Assembly: GCA_024277655.1 (NCBI GenBank)
Contig: JAJRUT010000034.1
Coordinates: forward strand, 1 to 53,853
Direction: 5' to 3'
Length of the DNA: 53,853 bases
DNA from: Deltaproteobacteria bacterium
GTDB taxonomy: Bacteria; Desulfobacterota; Desulfobulbia; Desulfobulbales; SURF-16
Part shown: piece after piece, positions 8,042-17,409 of the stretch
Numbering within the stretch: the stretch's first letter is position 1
Layout: each line of letters opens with the position of its first letter
Made by a program: the position numbers and the translations under genes
The notes under the pieces: model-generated
Database searches by the model: none
What the model saw: only the letters and a program-made list of their open reading frames with translations
What the model was told of the DNA's origin: nothing

Positions 8042-11000
8042 ATGTCCATAACACTTGAAATAAACGGTTCTGAAATTGTTGCTGAGGAAGGTTTAACCAT
8101 CCTTGAAGTGGCCAAAAGATCTGAGATTAATATTCCGACCCTTTGCCACGCCAAAGGTCAGAATAGTGATGTGCCATGTGGTCTCTGCGTTGTTGAGATT
8201 GAAGGTAAAGACCGTCTGATTCGCTCCTGCACTACAATTGCAGAAGACGGAATGCACATCGTTACTGATTCCAAAGAACTGACTAAGCATCGTCAGGATC
8301 GTTTGGCAGTGATCTCCTCCACCCATTTTGGCGATTGCAAAGCGCCCTGTAACCTGACCTGTCCCGGACAGCTTAATGTTCAGGGGTATATTGCTCACGT
8401 TGCCAAGGGCGAATATGCAGAGGCCGTACGCCTCATTATGGAACGTAACCCCTTTCCTTTTTCCGTGGGTCGTGTTTGTCCCCGCTTCTGCGAGACCCGC
8501 TGTCGGCGAATTCTTGTCGATGAACCGGTGTCCATTAACCATTTGAAACGGTTTGTGGCTGACTGGTGCATGGCCAACAAGGTTGATCTTAAAATCGACC
8601 GGGAAAAGATGACCGGCAAGCGTGTTGCGGTAATTGGTGGTGGCCCTGGTGGTCTAACTGCTGCTTATTATCTGGCCCAGAAGGGCCATAATGTCACGAT
8701 TTTTGAGGCTAACCCCAAACTTGGCGGTATGCTTCGTTACGGGATCCCAGATTATAAGATCCCCCGGCATATCCTTGACTATGAAACCAACCTCATTATG
8801 CGGATGGGGATTTCTGTCCGTCTGAACCAGAAATGGGGAGTTGATTTCAACCTGCAGGATATTAAGGATCAGGGGTATGATGCCATTTTACTGGCAACCG
8901 GTGCCGGAGTTGACCAAAGGCTTGATGTCCCAGGCTGTCAGTTACCCCGTGTCCATCATGCCACCGAGTATTTACGCGAGATTGCCGTTGGCACCAAGCA
9001 CGACTTCGGTAAAACTGCCGCCGTTATTGGTGGTAATAATATTGCCATGGAATGTGCCCGGTCACTACTGCGTCAAGGTGTTGAAAATGTTACGGTTATC
9101 TTTCACCGGGCCCAGGAGGAAATGGTGGCCAATCAGCGGGTAATCCGTGAAGCCACTAAAGAGGGTATTCAATTTATCCTGATGGCCTCCCCGGTTCAGG
9201 TATCTGATGATAATGGCAAGATGAAGCTTGATCTTGTCCGTATGCGCCTTGGCGAGCCGAATGAACGTGGCACCCGTATCCCTGAGGCAATTCCCAATTC
9301 AAATACTGCAATTACCGTTGATACCGTTGTCTCCTCTTTAGGGCAGATGGCCTGTGATGGTAGTTTCAAGGGTGGTGAACTGGAAGAGTCTCTGGTTATT
9401 TCGCCGAAGAACACCATTAAGGCCTCCCCCCGTGACTTTATCACCTCCATTGCTGGTGTTTATGCTGCCGGAGACTGTGTTTCCGGTTCCCGTACCGTTA
9501 TTCAGACTGTAGTTTCTGCCCGAAAGGCTGCTAATAATATCCATGCCTTCATCACTGGGGAAGAGAAGGAACCTGCCGATAATCGTTTTAATTTTACTCG
9601 CGGCAAGGCCTTTGACAAGGTGTCCATGGCGAACTTTGATGGTATTGACATCAAACTGCGGGAAAAAATGCCCACCCGTCCACCGGAAATTGCCGTTCAG
9701 GATTTCGATGAGGTAAAACTTGGTTTTTCTGAGCAGATGGCCAAGAACGAGGCGGATCGCTGTCTGTCTTGTGGTTGCACCGCCTTTGATCGCTGTGATC
9801 TTAAAAAACTTGATATTGATCTTAAGGTTAACATCAACAAAACCGGAATGGGTACTAAACCCGTTTACCAGAAGGATGAGTCTCATCCTGTTATTACGGT
9901 TGATCTCAATAAATGTATCTACTGCATGCGCTGCGTGAACTCCTGTGATTATGACGCCCTTGATCTAACCCAGAAGGGGCTTGATAAGGATCTTCTGGCC
10001 ACTGGTATCAGTCTTGCGTTTAATGATAACTGTGTTAACTGTGGTTCCTGTGTGGATCACTGTTCAACCGGCGCCTTGAACAAGAAGACCTCCATTGTTC
10101 CGCTTAATTACGAAAAGATGAAAGAGATTCGTTCAACCTGTCCCTATTGTGGTGCCGGTTGTCAGCTTCTCCTCAAAGTCAAGGGTGACACCCTGATGGA
10201 GGTTTCATCCGAGGACCATCTTGCGCCAAATTACGGCAATCTTTGCGTTAAGGGCCGTTTTGCCCATAACTTTGTTCAGTCAAAAGAACGACTGACAAGG
10301 CCCCTGGTACGTCGGCATGGGCAACTTGTTGAAACCACTTGGGAAGATGCCTTTAACGTCATCGCTAAAAAATTCTTTGACCTAAAAGCTATGTACGGCC
10401 CCGACTCCATTGCCGGTTTTAGCTGTGCTCGGGCCAGTAACGAAGAAAATTATCTCATGCAAAAGTTTATGCGCACGGCGATCGGCACGAATAACATCGA
10501 TCACTGTGCCAGGCTCTGACACGCTCCAACGGTTGCCAGTTTGGCACTCACATTTGGTAGCGGCGCAATGACTAACTCCATTGCTGATACAACAAAGACA
10601 GATCTTTTCCTGATGATTGGCTCAAATCCTGATACCAGTCATCCAACCATTGGCTTGCGTATTCACCAGGCTGTTGAGCGTGGGGCAAAACTCATAATTG
10701 TTGACCCTCGTAAGACCAGTCTTGCTGAGGCAGCCGATGTTTGGGTTCGTATCCAGCCTGGAACAGATGTTGCTTTTCTCAATGGTCTTATGCATATCAT
10801 CCTCAAAGAGGATCTTTGGGCTAAGGAGTTTGTTGAAAAGAGGACTGAAGATTTTGCTGAGCTGAAAAATCTAGTTGAAAAATACAACCCTGAATATGTC
10901 TCTGAGATAACCACAGTTCCGGTTGAGCAATTGCACACGGTTGCCCGGATGTTTGCGGCAGAAGGGCGTCACGCTATCTTCCATGGCATGGGGATTACTC

Positions 11001-12148
11001 ACTATGTGACTGGAACGGATCGGGTTAAGTCCATTGCCAATCTGTCCATGCTTTGCGGCAAGGTCGGGGTTGAGGGGGGTGGTTGTAATCCACTCCGTGG
11101 CCAAAACAATGTTCAGGGCGCCTGTGATATGGGGGCGTTGTTTAATACCCTGCCGGGGTATGCCGGGCTTGATGATAGTTCAGAACTCTTTAGCCATTAT
11201 GAAGAGGCTTGGGGCGTCACACTGCCCCGGCGTCCAGGTAAACCGGCCACTGAGGTTTGGGAAAATATTTTTTCGGGTAATATTCGCGGGCTCTATATCT
11301 TTGGTGAAGATCCGGCGATTGCGGATCCCAATATCGCCCATGTTCAGGCAGGTCTTGAAAAATGCGACTTTGTAGTGGTTCAGGATATCTTTCTCACCGA
11401 GACAGCAAAGATGGCAGATGTCGTTCTGCCTGGAGCCAGTTTCGCAGAAAAGGATGGAACCTTCACGAACACAGAACGGCGTATTCAGCGCATTCGTAAG
11501 GCGGTAAATCCTCCAGGCGAGGCTCGACCCGACTGGCAGATCTTTCGTGATCTCTCAAAAAAGATGGGTTACGAGATGAAGTACGAGTCAGCCGAAGATG
11601 TCTTTGAGGAGTTGCGTAAGTTGTTGCCTCAGTATAATGGCATTACCTATGAGCGCCTTGAAGAGGTTGGTCTGCAGTGGCCTGTTCCCAACGAAGATCA
11701 TCCTGGAACATCGGTGTTGCATACCGAGACCTTTACCCGTGGCAAAGGTCTGTTTATTCCTGAGGAGTATATGGCACCGGTTGAGCCGACTGATGACGAG
11801 TACCCCATGTACTTTACCACCGGTCGTGACCTTGCCCGTTATAATTTTAGTTCCATGACTGGTAAGACCAAGGAGATAGACGAAATCAGCCCTGAGGCCT
11901 TTGCTGAGGTGAATCCGGTTGATGCTGAGCGCATGGGAATCAAGGATCTTGACTGGTTGAAACTGACATCAAGGCGTGGAACCGTGAAGTTACGGGCCAA
12001 TATCACTGAGAAAAGTCAGATTGGTACTATCTTCACAACATATAACCACACTGATGCCCTGGTTAACTTCTTGACTCTCGATGCCTTGGATCGTTTATCC
12101 AGGACACCTGAGTATAAGCTTTGCGCCATTAAGGTTGAATTAATTTAG
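8042..12148 (+). CDS. fdhA: Selenocysteine-containing formate dehydrogenase fused to a [2Fe-2S]/GltD-type NAD(P)H flavoprotein
   Basis: The CDS has 1369 codons including an in-frame TGA at 10517-10519, read as Sec826. The context HCARL-Sec-HAPTV is the diagnostic FdhA active-site motif, and the frame stays open and homologous to FdhA up to 12148. Domain order: [2Fe-2S] ferredoxin (Cys35, 46, 49, 63); NuoG/GltD-like cysteines (about 99-154); GltD-type FAD domain (GGGPGG near 199) with a second Rossmann motif near 329 for NAD(P)H; two [4Fe-4S] motifs (Cys625-635 and Cys664-674); then the FdhA part with its own cluster (Cys700, 703, 707, 735) and the bis-MGD Mo/W domain. It should reduce CO2 to formate, or oxidise formate, with NAD(P)H and/or FeS proteins. 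It supplies the methyl branch of the upstream pathway. hdrA and mvhD downstream suggest a larger electron-transfer complex. Confidence 0.93.
10517..10550 (+). promoter_or_regulatory. SECIS-like hairpin for fdhA UGA recoding
   Basis: Twelve bases after the UGA, TTGCC/GGCA pairs around an AGUUU loop (loop at 10538-10542). Spacing, stem position and loop GU resemble the E. coli fdhF SECIS, which also begins UGA-CACG and continues CGGUUGC. The structure was judged by eye, not folded. Confidence 0.75.
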
Positions 12149-12150
12149 TA

Positions 12151-12325
12151 CCTTACTCCCAGTAAGGAAGTAATAAAAAGAAAGAAACTGGAAAAGTACT
12201 TTTGAATTAAGACGTTACAGTTGACTCCAAGGTACTTAGCCAGTTCTAAAATTCCGCTTTAGTGGGTTAGGTTTTACTAACCCCTTCGGGGTGAAAAATA
12301 ATTTTCATATCTGTACTGTATACAG
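12151..12325 (+). promoter_or_regulatory. Structured leader upstream of hdrA
   Basis: The 205-bp gap holds four elements. There is a 7-bp hairpin CCTTACT/AGTAAGG (12151-12167), then GGGTTAG/CTAACCC (12264-12283). An overlapping CCCC-UUC-GGGG hairpin at 12281-12291 shares bases 12281-12283 with it, so those two cannot form together. Last is the perfect palindrome CTGTATACAG (12316-12325), 28 bp before the hdrA ATG. This could be a terminator/antiterminator or an operator, but no strong T-run is present. Confidence 0.4.
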
Positions 12326-12353
12326 ATAGCTACTATAAACAACGGAGTTTGTT

Positions 12354-15300
12354 ATGGGAAAAGCACAGAACGCATGTGCAGGCTGCACGTCATCTTCGGA
12401 TGACCGGGCCGGTTCTGTTATGGTGGTCGGTGGTGGTGTTGCCGGTCTGCAAACAGCGATGGATCTTACGGATCTTGGCTTTTATGTCTATCTCGTTGAA
12501 AAAGGACCTGCCATTGGTGGTGCCATGGCCCAGTTGGATAAGACATTTCCAACGAACGATTGTTCCCTTTGAATCCTGGCGCCTAAGCTAGTTGAGGCCG
12601 GTCGGTCTCCAAACATCGAAATCGTAAGTAACGCAGACTTTCTTTCCCTTGAAGGGGAGGCTGGAAATTTTACCGCCAAGGTTCGTCTTCGTCCCCGTTA
12701 TATTGACGCGGATAAATGTACCGCCTGTGGTCTTTGTACCCAATATTGTCCTCGTCATCTTAGCGATGAGTATAATGAGGGACTTGATATTACCCGTCCC
12801 ATTCATATTGATTACGCCCAGGCAGTGCCTGCCACCTATTATATTGATCCTGATGCCTGTCTTTATCTTAAACATGACACCTGTCAGATCTGCGTGGCTA
12901 CCTGCCAGTCCAAGGCAATTGATTTCTCCCAGAAGCCAATTGACAAGACCTACGCCGTTGGGGCAGTAATTGTTTCCCCCGGTTTTGGCAAGGTTTCTGA
13001 AGATGTACTGAAAGAGTACGGCTATGGCAGTCACCCTGATGTCGTGACCTCCATTGAGTTTGAACGAATGACCAACGCCTCAGGCCCATTAGAGGGTGAG
13101 GTTAAATGCTTTAACGATGGTCGTCATCCTAAGGCCCTGGCCTTTATTCAATGTGTTGGTTCCCGTGATATCGGTTGCGATAACGGCTATTGCTCTGGGG
13201 TATGCTGTATGTACGCCATCAAGGAGGCTATTGTAGCCAAAGAGCATGATCCTGAGTGTGAGATCAGTATCTTTTACATGGATATCCGTACCCAGGGTAA
13301 GGATTTTGACCAGGCCAAGCTAAAAGCTGAGGCCATGGGAATCAAGTTTATCCGGGCCAAGGTTGCTGACGTAATGAACTGGGGTAAGCAGATTAAACTG
13401 ACATACTCTGAGATGGACGGCAGTCACTCCTTTGCCCCCTTTGATATGGTGGTTCTCTCTGTTGGTCTTGAGTCGCCAAAGGACGCCAGGGGTATTGCTG
13501 ATATTGCCGGTTTTGAGTTAAATCAGTATGACTTTTGTAAGACTGATGAATTTGATCCACTTAAGACCAGCAAAGAGGGAGTCTTTGTGGTTGGTGCCTT
13601 CCAGGTACCAAAGGATATTCCTGAATCGGTAACTCAATCATCCGCCGCTGCAAGCCTTACCTCAGCCCTTATGAAGAAGTATCGAGGCGAGGGGGTTGTT
13701 ATCAAAGAATACCCCACCGAGATTCCTGTTATGGATGACGATGAGGTACGTGTCGGTGTCTTTGTTTGCCATTGCGGGATCAACATCTCCTCCGTTGTCG
13801 ATGTGGCCTCGGTTGCGAGTGAAGCGCGTGAGTTTGGTAATGTTGTCTACGCAACCGAATCTCTCTACTCTTGCTCGCAAGACGCCCAGGAAGTTCTCAA
13901 GGAGAAGATCAAGGAACATAAGTTAAACCGTATTGTTATGACGGCCTGTTCCCCACGGACCCACGAGCCTCTCTTTCAGGAGACCCTCAAAGATGCCGGT
14001 CTTAATCGTTCCCTTGTTGAAATGGTTAATATCCGCGATCATTGTTCCTGGGTTCATGCCCAGGAGCCTGAAGAGGCCACCGCAAAGTCCATTGATCTGG
14101 TGCGGATGGGTGTTGCTAAATCGCGCAACAATAAGCCCCTCACCGAGCAGACCGTACCTGTAACCAAGGTGGCTTTGGTCATTGGTGGTGGTGTTGCCGG
14201 AATGACCACTGCCCTGAGTATTGCCGCCCAGGGTTTCCCTGTTCATCTAATTGAGCGTGGAGAAAAGCTTGGAGGTAATCTGGTAAACATTAAGACCACT
14301 CTTCGTGGTGAGAATCCTGCGAAACTCCTTAAAGAGTTAACTGCTAAGATCAAAAAAGAAAAATTGGTCTCTGTATATTTGAACTCTGAATTGCAGACAG
14401 TTTCCGGTTTTGTCGGCAACTTCTCTTCGGTTATTGCCACTGGTAAGACTAAGAAGAAGAAGGAGGTAACTCTGGATCATGGCGTGATTGTTCTTGCCAC
14501 CGGTGGAACTGAGCACCGCACCAAGAATTTTAAACTTGGTACAGTCAAGAAAGTGGTCACTCAGTTTGAGCTTGAGGCAAAACTTGCCGGTAAAGGCAAG
14601 AACCGCGCTCCAGATTCTGTTGTAATGATTCAATGTGCTGGTTCACGGGGCGATGATCTTGATTACTGCTCCAAGGTGTGCTGTAACCAGGCTGTTAAAA
14701 ATGCTCTTAAAATCAAAGACATAAACCCTGAGTCTCAGGTTATTGTTCTCTATCGTGATATGCGAACCTATGGCTTTGCCGAAGACCAGTACAAGGAGGC
14801 TCGTGAAAAAGGGGTAATATTTGTTCCCTATGAACTTGCCAAGAAGCCCAAGGTTCTGAGTGGCAAGACTGACGTGGTGGAATATTTTGACCCTATTCTC
14901 CAAGAGAAGGTGACGATCAATCCCAAACTCATCGTTCTTTCTGTGGGCCTGGTGCCTGAAGGCACCGAGACCCTGTCGAAACTGTTGAAAGCTCCTGTCA
15001 CGGCAAACGAGTTTTTCCTTGAAGCCCATGTGAAGCTTCGTCCTGTTGAGCTTGCTGTTGAGGGGGTATATGTATGTGGTTTGGCCCACGGCCCTAAGCC
15101 AATTGATGAAACTATCGTTCAGGCGCAGGCCGCCTCAGCCAAGGCTGCCATGCCACTTGTTAAGGGCACGGTTAAGGTGGCTCCCACCGTATCCATCATC
15201 GATAAAGACAAATGTATCGGTTGCGGAATTTGTACAGTAGTTTGCCCGTATAATGCGATTGATATGCTTAAAATTGATAAGAAACGTAAGGCCGAGACGG

Positions 15301-15431
15301 TTGCAGCCTCCTGTAAGGGCTGTGGTATCTGTGCTTCACGTTGTCCAACCTTTGCCATTGATATGGGCGGTTTTACCCAGGATCAAATCTTGGCCCAGAT
15401 TAAAGCCTTTGGCAACCTTGAAGAGGTATAA
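12354..15431 (+). CDS. hdrA: Selenocysteine-containing double-module HdrA (FAD/FeS electron-bifurcating subunit)
   Basis: HdrA binds FAD and several [4Fe-4S] clusters and is the bifurcating subunit of heterodisulfide-reductase-like complexes. An in-frame TGA at 12570-12572 is read as Sec73 in NDCSL-Sec-ILAPK, where most HdrA proteins have DCSxC. The frame stays HdrA-like on both sides, giving 1025 residues instead of about 650. Layout: FAD motif GGGVAG (26-31) and Sec73; ferredoxin-like Cys122-132; CQICVATC (177-184); a VFVCHCGIN segment (about 470) that normally starts HdrA; a second FAD motif GGGVAG (611-616); and two C-terminal [4Fe-4S] motifs (from 954 and 987). It is thus an HdrA-like half fused to a nearly complete HdrA. 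The second half lacks the DCxxC motif. The start is supported by CGGAG 7 bp before the ATG. The stop overlaps mvhD. hdrB and hdrC are absent here. Confidence 0.93.
12570..12599 (+). promoter_or_regulatory. SECIS-like hairpin for hdrA UGA recoding
   Basis: Nine bases after the UGA, CCUAA/UUGAGG can pair (one A-G mismatch) around a GCUAGU loop at 12587-12592. An outer CUGG/CCGG pairing extends the stem below a small bulge. It is weaker than the fdhA and mvhD hairpins but at a similar distance. Confidence 0.55.
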
Positions 15432-16030
15432 TGATGAGTGACGCAAATCCTAAAATACTTGGATTTCTATGTAACTGGTGCTGTTACGCCGCCGCCGATG
15501 CTGCTGGTGTAGCTCGCTACCAGTACCCCCCCAATATCCGCACAATTCGGGTAATGTGTACTGGTCGGATTGATCCGGCCTTTATCCTCCAGGGCTTTGC
15601 CCAGGGGGCCGCAGGCATCTTTGCCGGTGGCTGACAACTCGGCGAATGTCATTACCAGTTTGGTAATTATGATGCAATTGGTGTAGATGCTCTTGTTTCA
15701 AAGATTTTGACTGATGTTGGAGTCGATCCAAGGCGCTATAATTTAAAATGGGCCTCTGCCGCTGAGGCACCTCGCTTTGTTAAACTCATCACTGAGTTTA
15801 CCAATACCGTAAAAGAACTTGGACCACTTGGTCAGGCTGAAGGTATTGATCCTGAGGAGTTGCAGGGTCGTATTGCTAAAGCACTTGCCGCCGTTGAGTC
15901 CAAAAAAGTAAGAATGACCTTTGGTACAGCAACTAAATCGTTGCGCAAGGACAATGTCCTTGACCCTAAGGCCATCACCGAGACTATTCAAACCAAGATG
16001 GAGAAGAGTCTCGCCACGGCATTAAAATAA
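15431..16030 (+). CDS. mvhD: Selenocysteine-containing MvhD-like [2Fe-2S] electron-transfer subunit
   Basis: MvhD/FlpD proteins pass electrons from a hydrogenase or formate dehydrogenase to HdrA. An in-frame TGA at 15632-15634 is read as Sec68 in FAGG-Sec-QLGECHY, where the family has GGC(H/x)xGxCHY. The protein continues in frame to 16030, giving 199 residues, a normal MvhD length with a C-terminal helical tail. Other family cysteines are seen in LCNWCCYAAAD and VMCTGRID. The first ATG overlaps the hdrA stop by one base (TAATG). A second ATG three bases on (15434) has better spacing (7 nt) from AAGAGG and may be the true start. It is tightly coupled to hdrA, which supports a shared complex. 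Confidence 0.92.
15632..15668 (+). promoter_or_regulatory. SECIS-like hairpin for mvhD UGA recoding
   Basis: Sixteen bases after the UGA, ATTACC (15651-15656) pairs perfectly with GGTAAT (15662-15667) around the loop AGUUU. That loop is identical to the one of the fdhA hairpin. This is the clearest of the three. Confidence 0.75.
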
Positions 16031-16051
16031 TAAGTTTTAGCGACAACACAT

Positions 16052-16097
16052 AAAAAAAGGGGAGGGTGACTGGTAAAGTCATCCTCCCCTTTTTTTG
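16052..16097. terminator. Bidirectional intrinsic terminator between mvhD and cytochrome c peroxidase
   Basis: GGGGAGG-GTGAC pairs with GTCA-CCTCCCC, flanked by seven A on the left and seven T on the right. It therefore works as a terminator in both directions for the convergent genes. Confidence 0.92.
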
Positions 16098-16115
16098 TTT
16101 CTTGTTGACACGACA

Positions 16116-17108
16116 CTAATCAAAAGGTTTTGGTCTTGGAGTCTTATCGGTTGATGGTGGCAGGATGGGCAAGGTGAATGAAGGTTGATCGCCGGTCAAG
16201 GACTTTAAAAAGGCCACGATCTCGGCATTCTGTTCATCGGAGAATTTCTCTCCAATTTGCAGACGCACCATGATATCAACGGCTTCAGTAAGTGTTGCCG
16301 CCTCACCATCATGGAAGTAGGGATAGGTTAACTCTACATTACGCAGGGTTGGTACCTTAAAATTAAAGCGATCAGAGTCTTTACCTGTAACACCGCTTAA
16401 GCCTTGTGCTTGGTTTTCTGTGGTGTACGGGGTAACAACCCCCATCTTTTCAAAAGATGCTCCACCAGCGGCAGGGCCATTATGACAATCGGCGCAACCA
16501 GTCTCCTTAAATAACTGGTAGCCAGCAAGGGCTTTGGGGCTCAAGGCGTCGCTATCGCCGAGAAGCCACTGATCAAATTTGGAATTTGGGGTAACCAGGG
16601 TTTTTTCAAACTCGGCAATGGCAAGGGTCACCATATCAATGGTAATTTTGTCAGAATCAAAGGTCTGCTTAAACTCAGTTACATATTGTGGAATGGATTG
16701 GAGAACATCAATGGCCAGGGTGTGACTGGAGGCCATTTCACCGGGATTGGCGATTGGACCACCGGCCTGCTCTTGTAAATCTGCGGCCCGACCATCCCAA
16801 AACTGAGCAATATTCATACTGGAATTAAGGACAGTGGGGGAATTAATCGGCCCCTGTTGCCACTTGTGGCCAATGGATGTCTTGAGATTGTCACTGCCAC
16901 CCATGCTGAGGTTATGACAGGAATTACAGGAAATAAAGCCTGAGATAGACAGGCGGGGGTCAAAAAACAACTTCTTGCCCAACTCAACCTGGGCAAGATT
17001 AATTTCTTTAACGAGTGGTATTGGTTCTATGGGCTCCTCTGCCCTCGCGTTTGCTGTTGCTAGAAAGAGGCTCATTGCCGTAAAAAATAGTCCAAAAGTC
17101 TTGTTCAT
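16116..17108 (-). CDS. ccpA: Di-haem cytochrome c peroxidase, periplasmic
   Basis: It reduces hydrogen peroxide to water in the periplasm with electrons from c-type cytochromes. It is 330 residues long with a Sec signal peptide (hydrophobic 6-18, likely cut after ANARA near residue 23). The two CxxCH haem motifs are CNSCH (61-65) and CADCH (205-209). The segments DPRLSISGFISC, PTLRNVELTYPYFHDG and LTEAV are characteristic of the CcpA/MauG family. The gene stands alone, with a terminator downstream and a palindrome 22 bp before its start. In a strict anaerobe it fits oxidative stress defence. Members of the MauG branch look similar, but the simple two-haem layout favours CcpA. Confidence 0.93.
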   Translation of the reverse strand: MNKTFGLFFTAMSLFLATANARAEEPIEPIPLVKEINLAQVELGKKLFFDPRLSISGFISCNSCHNLSMGGSDNLKTSIGHKWQQGPINSPTVLNSSMNIAQFWDGRAADLQEQAGGPIANPGEMASSHTLAIDVLQSIPQYVTEFKQTFDSDKITIDMVTLAIAEFEKTLVTPNSKFDQWLLGDSDALSPKALAGYQLFKETGCADCHNGPAAGGASFEKMGVVTPYTTENQAQGLSGVTGKDSDRFNFKVPTLRNVELTYPYFHDGEAATLTEAVDIMVRLQIGEKFSDEQNAEIVAFLKSLTGDQPSFTLPILPPSTDKTPRPKPFD

Positions 17109-17130
17109 GTCGGTTCTCCCAATTAAGAGT

Positions 17131-17148
17131 TAGTAATAATTATTACTA
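17131..17148 (-). promoter_or_regulatory. Perfect 18-bp palindrome upstream of ccpA, candidate operator
   Basis: TAGTAATAATTATTACTA is its own reverse complement and ends 22 bp from the ccpA start codon. Its AT-rich core resembles Fur/PerR-type boxes, so a peroxide-sensing repressor is a reasonable guess. No such regulator gene is in the window. Confidence 0.5.
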
Positions 17149-17336
17149 TGTAGAGGATTGTTTAACTCATTGCAAGGGAAAATATTTCTTTTTATGGGCA
17201 ACCATTAAAAGAAGAAAGACATGGATGGACGGAAAGGCAGGATTTTTTAAGCCAGTCTGGCTTTATCTGTTATTCATATGACAAACGGAGGGACGAGACT
17301 CCGAAATGCGCTAAGGTTTTAACCTTACAGGCAATA

Positions 17337-17378
17337 AAAAAAGGGCTTTGCCTTTGTTTTAAAGCAAGCCCCCTTTCT
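17337..17378 (-). terminator. Intrinsic terminator of ilvC
   Basis: On the - strand a GGGCTTGCTTT arm pairs with AAAGGCAAAGCCC and is followed by a run of seven T, just downstream of the ilvC stop. Confidence 0.75.
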
Positions 17379-17409
17379 GTATGTACCAGCAAACTGATTT
17401 ATTTGTAAC

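Larger units (their letters stand above)
17109..17409. other. Intergenic region between ilvC and ccpA
   Basis: This 301-bp gap has no gene. It contains the 18-bp palindrome near ccpA, an A/T-rich hairpin with loop GCAA (17186-17213), a short TAAGGTT/AACCTTA hairpin (17312-17327) and the ilvC terminator. Confidence 0.7.

Noticed and set aside
8042..16030. Reading fdhA, hdrA and mvhD as broken by nonsense mutations, or as separate genes starting at 10541, 12825 and 15707
   Set aside because: All three TGA codons fall exactly at known Cys/Sec positions, the downstream frames continue the same domains, and each is followed by a SECIS-like hairpin. Three independent mutations of this kind are very unlikely.
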